In this document: piece after piece, positions 1 to 8,857 of the stretch
How positions within the stretch are numbered: position 1 is the stretch's first letter
Layout: the number at the start of each line of letters is the position of its first letter
Assembly: GCA_964449135.1 (NCBI GenBank)
Contig: CAYUXZ010000012.1
Span: 1-59,585, forward strand
Reading direction: 5' to 3'
Source of the DNA: SZAS-103 sp964449135
Lineage (GTDB): Bacteria > Pseudomonadota > Gammaproteobacteria > Xanthomonadales > Xanthomonadaceae
Length of the DNA stretch: 59,585 nt
Position numbers and translations under genes: made by a program
Notes under the pieces: generated by a model
What the model saw: only the letters and a program-made list of their open reading frames with translations
Databases searched by the model: none
Told to the model about the DNA's origin: nothing

Positions 1-3000
1 ACAGCACCGCGACCGGCTTCGCGAACGCCACGTATGCCGCCGACAGCACCGCGACCGGCTACCGCAACGAAACATTCGCTGCGTACAGCACCGCGACCGG
101 CGCGAACAACCGCACCTATGGCGTGTACAGCACCGCGACCGGCTTCGGCAATACCACGGTCGGCACGTACAGCACCGCGACCGGCGCCAACAACCTGACG
201 GTCGGCGTCAACAGCACGGCGACCGGCTACGCGAACTACACGCTCGGCACGAACAGTACGGCGACCGGTTCGACCAACGCCGCGATCGGCAACAACAGCA
301 CGGCGACCGGCTTCTACAACCTGGCGACGGGAACCAACAGCACGACGACCGGCTCGCACAACTACGCCAGCGGAACGAACAGCACCGCCACGGGTTATGC
401 GAACGTCGCCACCGGCACGAACAGCACGGCGACCGGCGCGTATGCGCACGCGCTGAACACCAACGCGACCGCGACCGGCAACAACGCTTACGCGACCGGC
501 GTGAACAGCACCGCGACCGGCAACTACAGCTATGCCGGTGGCGCGAACAGCACGGCGACGGGCAACTTCAGTGCGGCTGTCGGCACCAACAGCACCGCGA
601 CCGGCAACGTCAGCTACGCCAAGGGCACGAACAGCACGGCGACCGGCAACTTCAGCTACGCCGGCGGTACGAACAGCACCGCGACCGGCAACTACAGCGC
701 AGCTGTCGGCACCAACAGCACTGCGACGGGCAACCACAGTTTCGCGTACGGCACGAACAGCACGGCGACCGGCAATTACAGCGCTGCGACCGGCAAGTAC
801 AGCACCGCGACGGGCAACCGCAGCTACGCCAGCGGCAAGTACAGCACCGCCACCGGTAACTACAGCGCCGCGACCGGCAAGTACAGCACCGCTACCGGCA
901 ACCACAGCGCTGCGACCGGCAAGTACAGCACGGCGACCGGCAATTACAGCTTCGCGAGCGGTTATCGCAGCACGGCGACCGGCAACTATGCGTACGCGGT
1001 CGGCCTGAACAGCACCGCGACCGGCAACCACAGCTACGCAGCCGGCGGCGAGATCGGCGACACCACCGCGACCGGCAACTACGCGGCAGCGGTCGGCTAT
1101 CGCAGCACGGCGACGGGCAACCACAGCTACGCGGGCGGCACGAACAGCACGGCGACCGGCAATTACAGCGCGGCGATCGGTTACAACAGCACCGCGACGG
1201 GCAACCACAGCTTCGCCTACAACGAGAACAGCACGGCGACCGGCAACTACGCGTATGCGGTCGCCGGCAACAGCACCGCGACCGGCAACCGTAGCCTCGC
1301 ATCCGGCGCCAACAGCACCGCGACCGGCAACAACAGCTTCGCGTACGGCGCAAACAGCACCGCGACCGGCAACTACGCTGCGGCGATCGGCGCCAACAGC
1401 GTCGCCACCGGCAACCACAGTTACGCCGGCGGCATCAACAGCACCGCGACCGGAAACTACTCTGCAGCGACGGGCATCGCCAGCACTGCGACGGGCAACC
1501 ACAGCGCGGCGTTGGGTTACTACAGCACGGCCACGGGCAACCACAGCTACGCGTACGGCGCATTCAGCACCGCGACCGGCAGTTACGCGGCGGCGATCGG
1601 CTTCAGCAGCACCGCGACCGGCGACCACGCCCTGGCGTACGGCAAGAGCAGCACGGCCACCGGCGAGTACGCGTATGCGATCGGCGACCTGAGCACCGCG
1701 ACCGGCTACAAGTCGCTCGCGCTGGGCACCGGCAGTACGTCGACCGGTTCGTACAGTTACGCCGGCGCCTGCGCCACCGCGACCGGCAGCTTCAGCACCG
1801 CGTCGGGCTACTGCAGCACCGCGACCGGTAATCACAGCTTCGCTACCGGCGACTACAGCACGGCTACCGGCAATTACTCAGTTGCATCCGGACTGAACAG
1901 CACGGCAACGGGCCACTTCAGTTACGCTGCTGGTACTAATAGCACAGCGACCGGTAATGCCAGCGCAGCAATTGGCGTGAACAGCACCGCGACCGGCAAC
2001 TACAGTTCAGCACTTGGCGCCAACAGCACAGCGACTGGCAACAACGCAGTGGCGTTTGGTGGTCTCAGCACGGCCACAGGCAATCACAGCACTGCTTATG
2101 GCAGCGCCAGCACCGCGACCGGCAATTACAGCGTCGCCTATGGCAGCAATAGCACCGCGACCGGAAATAACAGCTATGCCGGCGGCAACAACAGCACGGC
2201 GACTGGTAGTCACAGTGCCGCGATTGGGTATAACAGCACCGCGACCGGCAACTACGCCTATGCAAAGGGCACCAACAGCACTGCGACCGGCAACTTCAGC
2301 GCCGCTGTTGGTGCGAACAGCACGGCCACCGGCAACAACAGCCTGGCTTACGGCAGCAACAGCACCGCGACCGGCAGCTACAGCATCGCGTATGGAACCA
2401 AGAGCACCGCGACCGGCTACAAGAGCACAGCGTTGACCACCGGCAGCACCGCAACCGGCGCCTACAGCCTGGCAGCGGGCTCGAAGAGCACCGCCACTGG
2501 TTACTACGCGGCCGCGCTGGGTTCGCAAAGCACGGCGACCGGCGCGTACAGCGTCGCGTTCGGCGACCAGAGCACGGCGACCGGCAACCACAGCTATGCG
2601 CTCGGATTCCAGAGCACCGCAACAGGCGCGTACGCAGCCGCGACGAACGACTTCACTACCGCGACCGGCGCGCACGCACTCGCGAGCGGTTACGGCAGCA
2701 ATGCCACCGGCTGGTACAGCACGGCGAGCGGCGATCTGAGCAGCGCGACCGGCCCGTTCAGTACCGCGTTCGGAACCAAGAGCACGGCGAACGGTTTCGC
2801 GAGCCTGGCCTACGGTTATGAATCCAACGCCACCGGCGCATACAGCCAGGCGATCGGCGATTACAGCAGCGCGACGGGCGCGCACAGCACCGCGTACGGC
2901 CCTGGCAGCACGGCGACCGGCGCGGGCAGCTTCGCGTACGGCCTAGGCAGCACGGCGACCGGCCTGAACAGCAGCGCGACCGGCAAGTACAGCACCGCGA

Positions 3001-4700
3001 CCGGCGCGTTCAGCAGCGCGTCCGGCAAGTACGCGACCGCGACGGGCACCGGCTCGAATGCCTCGGGCAAGTACAGCACCGCGACCGGCGCGTTCAGCAA
3101 AGCCTCGGGTGAGTTCGGCACCGCGACCGGCTTCAACAGCAATGCCTCGGGTTACCTGAGCACGGCGACCGGTTCGTTCGCAAGCGCTTCGGGCGACTAC
3201 AGCACCGCGACCGGTGGCTACGCGAATGCTTCGGGCTTCGCGAGCACTGCCGACGGTGTGGTCGCACGCGCCTATGGCGACTTCAGCACGGCGGTTGGCG
3301 CGGTCGCCACGGCGGTCGGAACCTACAGCACCGCGGTCGGCGCGCGCAGCTATGCCTACGGGACGGCCAGCACCGCGACCGGTGCGTTCAGCAAGGCCAT
3401 CGGCGAGTACAGCAGTGCATTCGGCGCGGGCGCGTATGCACTCGGCAATTACAGCACCGCGACCGGCGTCGGCAGTTATGCGGGTGGACTGCGCAGCACC
3501 GCCAATGGCGCGCAGGCCTATGCGGTCGGTGACTTCTCCGTCGCAGTCGGCAACCACAGCTATGCGGGCGGGACATACTCCACGGCGGTCGGCAATTTCA
3601 GCTACGCGACCGGCACGGCATCCACCGCAGTCGGCACGAACTCCTACGCCAGCGGCACCGGCGCCTCGGCGTTCGGCGCAGGGTCGATCGCGACGGGCAC
3701 TTCGTCCACTGCGGTTGGCCAGCAGGCGGCCGCAACCGGCAACTACGCGAGCGCCTTCGGCGTGCAGGCCTATGCGAGCGGCGCCTACTCGCTCGCGGCC
3801 GGCCACCAGGCGGTGGCGTCGGGCTTCGGCGCGTCCGCGGTCGGCACCAACTCCTACGCTAGCGGGCAGGGCGCTTCGGCGTTTGGTTCGCAGGCGGTGG
3901 CGACCGGCGGATCCAGTACCGCGCTCGGCACGCTCTCGTTCGCGGGCGGCGACAATTCCACCGCAGTGGGTGCCGGTGCGTATGCCTCTGCGACCGGCGC
4001 ATTCGCCGCCGGCCACAACGCGGCCGCGCTGGGTTCATACAGCACCGCGGTCGGCAGCCAGAGTCTGGCGGTCGGCCCCGGCGACACCGCGGTCGGCGCT
4101 TACTCGCATGTCGGTGCCGATTACAGCGTCGCACTCGGTGCGGGCGCCACGGTGCAGGCAGGTGCGTCGTATTCGGCGGCGCTGGGCGCCGGCGCGACCG
4201 TAGGCTCCGGCGCGAGCCACTCGGTCGCGTTGGGCGCGGGCAGCTCGGTCACTGCGGCGAATTCGATGGCGCTGGGTGCCGGCAGTTCCGCCACCACGAG
4301 CAACTCGGTCGCGTTGGGCGCTGGTTCGGTCGCCAATCGTCCGGATACGGTGTCGGTCGGAACTTCGAGCAACCACCGCCAGATCACCAACGTCGCCAAC
4401 GGCACCGATCCGTACGATGCGGTGAACGTGCTGCAGTTGAACGACGTGCGGCATACCCTCGACACCCGGATCAACCGGATCAGTGCGATGGGCGCGGCCC
4501 TGGCAGGCATGGCGATGAACACGTCCGGCCTGGCCGGCGACAACCGCATCGGGCTGGGCGTGGGTTCGCAGAGCGGGCAGTCGGCGTTCGCGGTCGGCTT
4601 CCAGCACGCGTTCAACAACAACCATGCGAGCATCTCGCTCGGTGGCGCGTTCAGCAACGGCGAGAGCACGGTAAGCGCAGGCGCGGGCTTCAGCTGGTAA
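1..4700 (+). CDS. Trimeric autotransporter adhesin (YadA-like), 5' end missing
   Basis: The reading frame is open from base 3, so the signal peptide and N-terminus lie outside the window. Most of the visible protein (about 1565 residues) is a 14-residue head repeat of the form NSTATGNYSYAGGT, a variant of the YadA head consensus in which SVAIG is replaced by STATG. After about base 3250 the repeat drifts to STAVG, ASAFG and SVALG types. A neck follows (VSVGTSSNHRQITNVANGT, about 4350-4410), then a short stalk and the C-terminal anchor that ends in aromatic Trp (GAGFSW), as in membrane-inserted YadA anchors. Family knowledge: three chains form one outer-membrane barrel and display the fibre. 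The substrate bound is unknown. A rho-independent terminator follows the stop codon. Confidence 0.93.
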   Translation, partial: STATGFANATYAADSTATGYRNETFAAYSTATGANNRTYGVYSTATGFGNTTVGTYSTATGANNLTVGVNSTATGYANYTLGTNSTATGSTNAAIGNNSTATGFYNLATGTNSTTTGSHNYASGTNSTATGYANVATGTNSTATGAYAHALNTNATATGNNAYATGVNSTATGNYSYAGGANSTATGNFSAAVGTNSTATGNVSYAKGTNSTATGNFSYAGGTNSTATGNYSAAVGTNSTATGNHSFAYGTNSTATGNYSAATGKYSTATGNRSYASGKYSTATGNYSAATGKYSTATGNHSAATGKYSTATGNYSFASGYRSTATGNYAYAVGLNSTATGNHSYAAGGEIGDTTATGNYAAAVGYRSTATGNHSYAGGTNSTATGNYSAAIGYNSTATGNHSFAYNENSTATGNYAYAVAGNSTATGNRSLASGANSTATGNNSFAYGANSTATGNYAAAIGANSVATGNHSYAGGINSTATGNYSAATGIASTATGNHSAALGYYSTATGNHSYAYGAFSTATGSYAAAIGFSSTATGDHALAYGKSSTATGEYAYAIGDLSTATGYKSLALGTGSTSTGSYSYAGACATATGSFSTASGYCSTATGNHSFATGDYSTATGNYSVASGLNSTATGHFSYAAGTNSTATGNASAAIGVNSTATGNYSSALGANSTATGNNAVAFGGLSTATGNHSTAYGSASTATGNYSVAYGSNSTATGNNSYAGGNNSTATGSHSAAIGYNSTATGNYAYAKGTNSTATGNFSAAVGANSTATGNNSLAYGSNSTATGSYSIAYGTKSTATGYKSTALTTGSTATGAYSLAAGSKSTATGYYAAALGSQSTATGAYSVAFGDQSTATGNHSYALGFQSTATGAYAAATNDFTTATGAHALASGYGSNATGWYSTASGDLSSATGPFSTAFGTKSTANGFASLAYGYESNATGAYSQAIGDYSSATGAHSTAYGPGSTATGAGSFAYGLGSTATGLNSSATGKYSTATGAFSSASGKYATATGTGSNASGKYSTATGAFSKASGEFGTATGFNSNASGYLSTATGSFASASGDYSTATGGYANASGFASTADGVVARAYGDFSTAVGAVATAVGTYSTAVGARSYAYGTASTATGAFSKAIGEYSSAFGAGAYALGNYSTATGVGSYAGGLRSTANGAQAYAVGDFSVAVGNHSYAGGTYSTAVGNFSYATGTASTAVGTNSYASGTGASAFGAGSIATGTSSTAVGQQAAATGNYASAFGVQAYASGAYSLAAGHQAVASGFGASAVGTNSYASGQGASAFGSQAVATGGSSTALGTLSFAGGDNSTAVGAGAYASATGAFAAGHNAAALGSYSTAVGSQSLAVGPGDTAVGAYSHVGADYSVALGAGATVQAGASYSAALGAGATVGSGASHSVALGAGSSVTAANSMALGAGSSATTSNSVALGAGSVANRPDTVSVGTSSNHRQITNVANGTDPYDAVNVLQLNDVRHTLDTRINRISAMGAALAGMAMNTSGLAGDNRIGLGVGSQSGQSAFAVGFQHAFNNNHASISLGGAFSNGESTVSAGAGFSW
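3..3260 (+). repeat. 42-bp tandem repeat encoding the STATG head motif
   Basis: A 42-nt unit with the near-invariant core agcaccgcgaccggc recurs in phase with the reading frame, more than 60 times by eye. Spacing breaks once, at about 1047-1073, where extra residues (GGEIGDTTATG) are inserted. Synonymous changes (gcg/gcc, acc/acg) between units suggest ageing plus local homogenisation. It is coding, with no spacers, so it is not a CRISPR array. Confidence 0.9.
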
Positions 4701-4769
4701 TCGGCATCGCATCTGTCGCGCGTACCCACGCGCGACGGATGCAGTCACCCTGGCAAGGAATAACCACGC

Positions 4770-4801
4770 AGCCCGGAAGGCGACGCCTTCCGGGCTTTTT
4801 T
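4770..4801 (+). terminator. Rho-independent terminator of the adhesin gene
   Basis: An 11-13 bp GC-rich stem (agcccggaagg pairing with ccttccgggct, loop cgacg) is followed directly by a T-tract, 70 bp after the adhesin stop codon. Confidence 0.9.
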
Positions 4802-4818
4802 CGTGCATGGATGCACGA
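4801..4818. other. Perfect 8-bp inverted repeat behind the terminator
   Basis: tcgtgcat-gg-atgcacga is a perfect palindrome abutting the T-tract of the terminator. It may be a second hairpin or a protein-binding site. No function can be assigned. Confidence 0.5.
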
Positions 4819-4959
4819 ATGCCGCGGGGGCAGGGGCGCCAAGAGCGGCGGATGTGCGCGACGCGCACTTCCCGGCCGGCGGATCCGCACATCCCTTCTG
4901 CCGCGCGGGCGCGATCGTACGACGTGCCTTGTCAAGCAGAAAATTTGCTGCGGTCGCAA
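4819..4959. other. Non-coding stretch, nothing recognised
   Basis: Part of the 549-bp gap between the adhesin and nrdJa. I see no convincing small gene, RNA or repeat here. The functional signals of the gap lie on either side: terminator and palindrome before it, promoter and NrdR-like boxes after it. Confidence 0.5.
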
Positions 4960-4988
4960 TTGACAGCCCGCCCCGGCGTGAGTACGGT
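4960..4988 (+). promoter_or_regulatory. Sigma-70-like promoter for the nrdJ locus
   Basis: A perfect -35 hexamer TTGACA (4960-4965) is followed after exactly 17 bp by TACGGT (4983-4988), which keeps T1, A2 and T6 of the -10 consensus. The predicted start near 4995 lies just before the two palindromic boxes and leaves a leader of about 250 nt. Confidence 0.55.
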
Positions 4989-5002
4989 GATCGTCCGTCG
5001 TG

Positions 5003-5051
5003 ACCCAAGATATTGGGGTATCGCCGGGGATCAAACCCCAGTGATGGGGTT
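5003..5051 (+). promoter_or_regulatory. Tandem NrdR-box-like palindromes
   Basis: Box 1 (acccaagatattgggg, 5003-5018) matches the published NrdR core CwAtATaTwG at 9 of 10 positions. Box 2 is the palindrome aaccccagtgatggggtt (5034-5051); it is more divergent but symmetric. Their centres (5010.5 and 5042.5) are 32 bp apart, the three-helical-turn spacing known for paired NrdR boxes. NrdR is an ATP/dATP-sensing repressor of ribonucleotide reductase genes; its gene is not in the window. The boxes lie just downstream of the predicted transcription start, a position suited to repression. Confidence 0.72.
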
Positions 5052-5249
5052 GCGGCAGCATGGTCGCACCGGCTTTGAAGCACGTTACAGGGGCGTGACA
5101 CCAGGCCTGGAGCGCGGGATCGGATGGGACGCAAGCGCCCGTCCGTTTCGGCGCTGGCGGGGCGTTGGCGGTTGATCCCGACGACCCCGTTCGATGCGAT
5201 CCGGCGCCACGCACGTCCATACAAGAACGACACAAGGGGAACGACAGGC

Positions 5250-7397
5250 ATGAGCACGGTACGTCTCGAGATCGTCAAACCGGATGCGGCCGACATCGCG
5301 ATGCAGCCCGCGTCTTGGGACATCTGGGACAAGAAGTACCGGCTCAAGTCCAAGCGCGGCGAACCGGTGGACGTGGACATCGACGGCACCTACCAGCGCG
5401 TCGCGCGCGCGCTCGCCGACGCCGAAGCCACGCCCGAGAAGCAGGGCTACTGGTACGAACGTTTCCTCTGGGCGCTGCGCCGCGGGGCGATCCCCGCCGG
5501 CCGCATCACCTCCAACGCCGGCGCGCTCGAGCACAAGCCGGCGACCTCGACGATCAACTGCACCGTGTCGGGAACCATCGAGGACTCGATGGACGGCATC
5601 CTCGACAAGGTCCACGAGGCGGGCCTGACCCTGAAAGCCGGCTGCGGAATCGGCTATGAGTTCTCGACGCTGCGTCCGCGCGGCGCCTACGTCTCCGGCG
5701 CGGGCGCGTACACGTCGGGGCCGCTGAGCTTCATGGATATCTACGACAAGATGTGCTTCACCGTGTCCTCCGCCGGCGGCCGCCGCGGCGCGCAAATGGG
5801 CACGTTCGACGTCAGCCATCCGGACGTGCGCGAGTTCATCCGCGTCAAGCGCGAGGACGGTCGTCTGCGCCAGTTCAACCTCTCGTTGCTGGTCACCGAC
5901 GGCTTCATGGAGGCCGTGCAGGCCGACGGCGACTGGCCGCTGGTGTTTCCGATCAACGTCAAGGAAAAGGACGACATCGATTTCAACGACGCCGACCTCG
6001 TGGTCTGGCGCGAATGGCCGACGAAGAAGAACTACGTCACGCGCGACGACGGCCTGGTCGCGTGCAAGATCTACTGCCATGTCCGCGCGCGGCACCTGTG
6101 GGACATGATCATGGTCTCGACCTACGATTTCGCCGAGCCCGGCTTCATCCTGATCGACCGCGTCAACGAAATGAACAACAACTGGTGGTGCGAGAACATC
6201 CGCGCGACGAATCCCTGCGGCGAGCAGCCGCTGCCGCCGTACGGCGCCTGCCTGCTCGGTTCGGTGAACCTCACCACGTTCGTGCGCGACGCCTTCACCG
6301 ACCGCGCGCGCTTCGACTGGGACGAATACAAGGAAGTCGTGCGCGTGTTCACGCGGATGCTCGACAACGTCGTCGAGGTCAACGGGCTGCCGCTGCAGCA
6401 GCAGCGCGACGAGATCGCGCGCAAGCGCCGCCACGGCATGGGCTTCCTCGGCCTGGGCTCGGCGATGACGATGCTGCGCATGAGCTACGGCTCGTCGGAT
6501 GCAGTGCAGTTCACCGAAGACGTCGCCCGCGAGATGGCGGTCGCCGGCTGGGAGATGGGACTGGCGCTCGCGCAGGAAAAAGGCCCGGCGCCGATCATGG
6601 GCGAGGAATTCGAAGTCACCGCCGAGATGCTGCGCAAGCGCCCGGAGATGAAGAAGGACGGCTGGAAGGTCGGCAAGAAGATTCCCGGCCGCGTGCTGCA
6701 CGCGAAGTATTCGCGCTACATGCAGCGCGTGGCTGAAGTCGCGCCGGACCTGGTGAAGGCCCTTTCCGAAACCGGCGCGAGATTCACCCACCATTCCTCG
6801 ATCGCGCCGACCGGCACGATTTCGCTCTCGCTCGCGAACAATGCGAGCAACGGCATTGAGCCCTCGTTCGCGCACCACTATTCGCGCAACGTGATCCGCG
6901 AAGGCAGGAAAACCAAGGAAAAGGTTGAGGTCTTCAGCTACGAGCTGCTTGCCTATCGCACGCTGGTGAATACGAAGGCGATGCCGTTCTCCGACGAGCC
7001 CGAGGCGAAGCTGCCCGAATACTTCCGCGCCGCCGACGACATCAGCCCGACCGAACACGTGGACATCCAGGCCGCCGCGCAGAAGTGGGTGGACTCGTCG
7101 ATCTCCAAGACCGCGAACGTGCCCACCGATTATCCGTACGCGGACTTCAAGGACATCTACACCTACGCGTGGAAGCAGGGCCTGAAGGGCTGCACCACGT
7201 TCCGCTTCAATCCGGCCGCGTTCCAGGGCGTGCTCGTCAAGGAGACCGACCTGGAGAACACGACGTATCGCTTCGAACTCGAGGACGGTTCGTTCATCGA
7301 GGTCAAGGGCAACGAGGAAATCGAATACGATGGCGAGACGCACACTGCCGCCAACCTGTTCGACGCGTTGAAGGAAGGGTATTACGGCAAGTTTTAG
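5250..7397 (+). CDS. nrdJ: Adenosylcobalamin-dependent (class II) ribonucleotide reductase, catalytic part NrdJa
   Basis: 715 residues. It reduces ribonucleotides to deoxyribonucleotides by a B12-generated radical and is oxygen independent. The active-site stretch NPCGEQPLPPYGACLLGSVN (about residues 320-340) is the class II/NrdJ signature; the first active-site Cys is in STINCTVSGT (about residue 107). The start at ATG 5250 is chosen for the preceding aagggga and because family homologues begin near here; an upstream ATG at 5124 would add 42 residues that cover the leader. The C-terminal cysteine tail needed for re-reduction is absent and lies in the separate NrdJb at 8042. Paired NrdR-like boxes precede it. 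No cobalamin riboswitch was recognised. Confidence 0.93.
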   Translation: MSTVRLEIVKPDAADIAMQPASWDIWDKKYRLKSKRGEPVDVDIDGTYQRVARALADAEATPEKQGYWYERFLWALRRGAIPAGRITSNAGALEHKPATSTINCTVSGTIEDSMDGILDKVHEAGLTLKAGCGIGYEFSTLRPRGAYVSGAGAYTSGPLSFMDIYDKMCFTVSSAGGRRGAQMGTFDVSHPDVREFIRVKREDGRLRQFNLSLLVTDGFMEAVQADGDWPLVFPINVKEKDDIDFNDADLVVWREWPTKKNYVTRDDGLVACKIYCHVRARHLWDMIMVSTYDFAEPGFILIDRVNEMNNNWWCENIRATNPCGEQPLPPYGACLLGSVNLTTFVRDAFTDRARFDWDEYKEVVRVFTRMLDNVVEVNGLPLQQQRDEIARKRRHGMGFLGLGSAMTMLRMSYGSSDAVQFTEDVAREMAVAGWEMGLALAQEKGPAPIMGEEFEVTAEMLRKRPEMKKDGWKVGKKIPGRVLHAKYSRYMQRVAEVAPDLVKALSETGARFTHHSSIAPTGTISLSLANNASNGIEPSFAHHYSRNVIREGRKTKEKVEVFSYELLAYRTLVNTKAMPFSDEPEAKLPEYFRAADDISPTEHVDIQAAAQKWVDSSISKTANVPTDYPYADFKDIYTYAWKQGLKGCTTFRFNPAAFQGVLVKETDLENTTYRFELEDGSFIEVKGNEEIEYDGETHTAANLFDALKEGYYGKF

Positions 7398-7475
7398 CGC
7401 ACCGGTGCAGCAAGGAAGGGTCACGGCAAGTTCTAGCGGACGGACCGTGGTCCGGAAGGCCCGCGGCAAGTTCTG
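7371..7475 (+). repeat. Three imperfect copies of the nrdJa 3' end
   Basis: The last coding bases of nrdJa, aaggaagggtattacggcaagttttag (7371-7397), recur as aaggaagggtcacggcaagttctag (7412-7436) and ccggaaggcccgcggcaagttctga (7453-7477), at about 41-bp steps. They look like slipped tandem duplications of the gene end. A degraded REP-like array is the alternative. Confidence 0.6.
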
Positions 7476-7567
7476 ATGCAGGATCACGCGTAAAGTGTGC
7501 GAAGTGCCATCCCCCGAGTACCGAAGGCACGATCCTGCATAGCCCCCAAACGACGAGGAGTGCGGTC

Positions 7568-7951
7568 ATGGGCAAGGTCGAGGAAGTCAAGGCGAAGGTG
7601 AAGGACGCCGTGGACGTCGCCGGCGACAAGGCGCAGGCCGTGATCGCCGACGTGAAGCAGGCTGCGTCCAGCGCCGCCGACAAGGTGGTCAAGCAGGCCA
7701 AGGTCGTGCGCAAGAAGGCGCAGGCCACGGCAAAGAAGGTCAAGAAGGCGGTGGACAGCAAGATCGTCAAGCCGATCAAGAAGAAGGTCGCCGAAGCGCG
7801 CAAGCGCGTCGCCGCGGCGAGGAAGAAGCCAGTCAGGAAGCCCGTCGCGAAGCGCAAACCGGCCGCGAAGAAGAAGGTCGCGGCGCGGAAAGCGCCGGCG
7901 AGGAAGACGGCGAAGAAAGCCGCCAGGAAGACTGCGGCAAAGAAGAAGTAG
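7568..7951 (+). CDS. Histone H1-like Lys/Ala-rich protein
   Basis: 127 residues, almost entirely K, A, V and R. The first ~60 residues look like an amphipathic helix (VKAKVKDAVDVAGDKAQA). The C-terminal half is KKPVRKPVAKRKPAAKKK-type repeats, as in eukaryotic H1 tails and bacterial H1-like proteins (AlgP/HctA type). It should bind DNA or RNA without sequence specificity. The start is fixed by gaggag 8 bases before ATG 7568. It sits between nrdJa and nrdJb in the same direction, so it may be co-transcribed with the reductase. Function unproven. Confidence 0.8.
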   Translation: MGKVEEVKAKVKDAVDVAGDKAQAVIADVKQAASSAADKVVKQAKVVRKKAQATAKKVKKAVDSKIVKPIKKKVAEARKRVAAARKKPVRKPVAKRKPAAKKKVAARKAPARKTAKKAARKTAAKKK

Positions 7952-8041
7952 ATCGAATCACGGCACCGTCCGTCAGCGCCGCAACAGGCGCCGGCGGGTG
8001 TTTTTCGCAAAGCGTCACGCAAGTTCCGGAGAACCGCGGCA

Positions 8042-8854
8042 ATGGCAATCAAGATCGACAAGAAGATCAACGCCTACAGCGTCGTCAAGCCCGACGAAAA
8101 AGCGCAGCCGACCTACACCGAAGTCACCGACGAAGCCGCGACCATCGCGCCGATCGGCATGGCGATGGCCGAGGTCATCCAGATGCACGAGCGCCTCGAG
8201 CGCCCCGAGGTGCTGATCGGCTCGACCTACAAGATCAAGTCGCCGCTGGTCGAGCACGCGATGTACGTGACGATCAACGACATCGTGCTCAACTACGGCA
8301 CCCAGCACGAACTGCGCCGCCCGTTCGAGGTGTTCATCAACTCCAAGTCCATGGACCACTTCCAGTGGATCGTCGCGCTCACGCGCATCATGTCCGCGGT
8401 GTTCCGCAAGGGCGGCGACGTGACCTTCCTGGTCGAGGAGATGAAGGCCGTGTTCGATCCGCGCGGCGGCTACTTCAAGGCCGGCGGCGTCTACATGCCC
8501 TCGATCGTCGCCGAGATCGGCGCGGTGGTCGAGGAGCACATGAAGTCCATCGGCCTGATCGTCGGCGAAGACCTCACCGACGCGCAGAAGGCGCTGATCG
8601 CCGAGAAGCGCGCCGCCTTCGAGGCCCGCGCAAAAAAAAACTCTGAAATAAGCCTCGCCACCGCCGGCGAGATGGGTGGCGCGATGGTGGATGCCGCGGG
8701 CCGCGCGCCTGCGGGCGACGACGTGTCCGTGACCGGTGAAGGCACCACCTTCCCGCCGTCGGCGACCATGTGCCACAAGTGCAGCACGAAGGCTGTCGTG
8801 ATCCTCGACGGCTGTGCGACCTGCCTGAACTGCGGCTACTCGAAGTGCGGGTAG
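8042..8854 (+). CDS. nrdJb: Class II ribonucleotide reductase C-terminal part NrdJb
   Basis: 270 residues. It begins MAIKIDKKINAYSVVKPDEK and ends in a cysteine cluster: CHKC, CATC, CGYSKC. In split class II enzymes this piece carries the mobile cysteine pair that passes electrons from thioredoxin to NrdJa. Start ATG 8042 is preceded by ggaga. Oddity: a run of nine A (8632-8640) sits between the body and the cysteine tail. Slippage there would shift to a stop at 8644-8646 and give a protein without the redox cysteines. It works with NrdJa at 5250. Confidence 0.88.
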   Translation: MAIKIDKKINAYSVVKPDEKAQPTYTEVTDEAATIAPIGMAMAEVIQMHERLERPEVLIGSTYKIKSPLVEHAMYVTINDIVLNYGTQHELRRPFEVFINSKSMDHFQWIVALTRIMSAVFRKGGDVTFLVEEMKAVFDPRGGYFKAGGVYMPSIVAEIGAVVEEHMKSIGLIVGEDLTDAQKALIAEKRAAFEARAKKNSEISLATAGEMGGAMVDAAGRAPAGDDVSVTGEGTTFPPSATMCHKCSTKAVVILDGCATCLNCGYSKCG

Positions 8855-8857
8855 AGC

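Noticed and set aside
2007..2885. 292-residue frame antisense to the adhesin repeats
   Set aside because: Purely a mirror of the tandem repeat, Arg/Ala/Val-rich with no start signal or domain.
3..3260. CRISPR array
   Set aside because: The 42-bp units are contiguous, in frame and coding; there are no unique spacers.
4990..5249. Cobalamin riboswitch in the nrdJ leader
   Set aside because: Expected for a B12 enzyme in some bacteria, but I found no gccactg-type B12 box; the palindromes fit NrdR sites better.
5085..7487. 800-residue open frame antisense to nrdJa
   Set aside because: Shadow of a GC-rich gene: composition is His/Arg/Val-rich with no domain, and the plus strand encodes a complete NrdJ.
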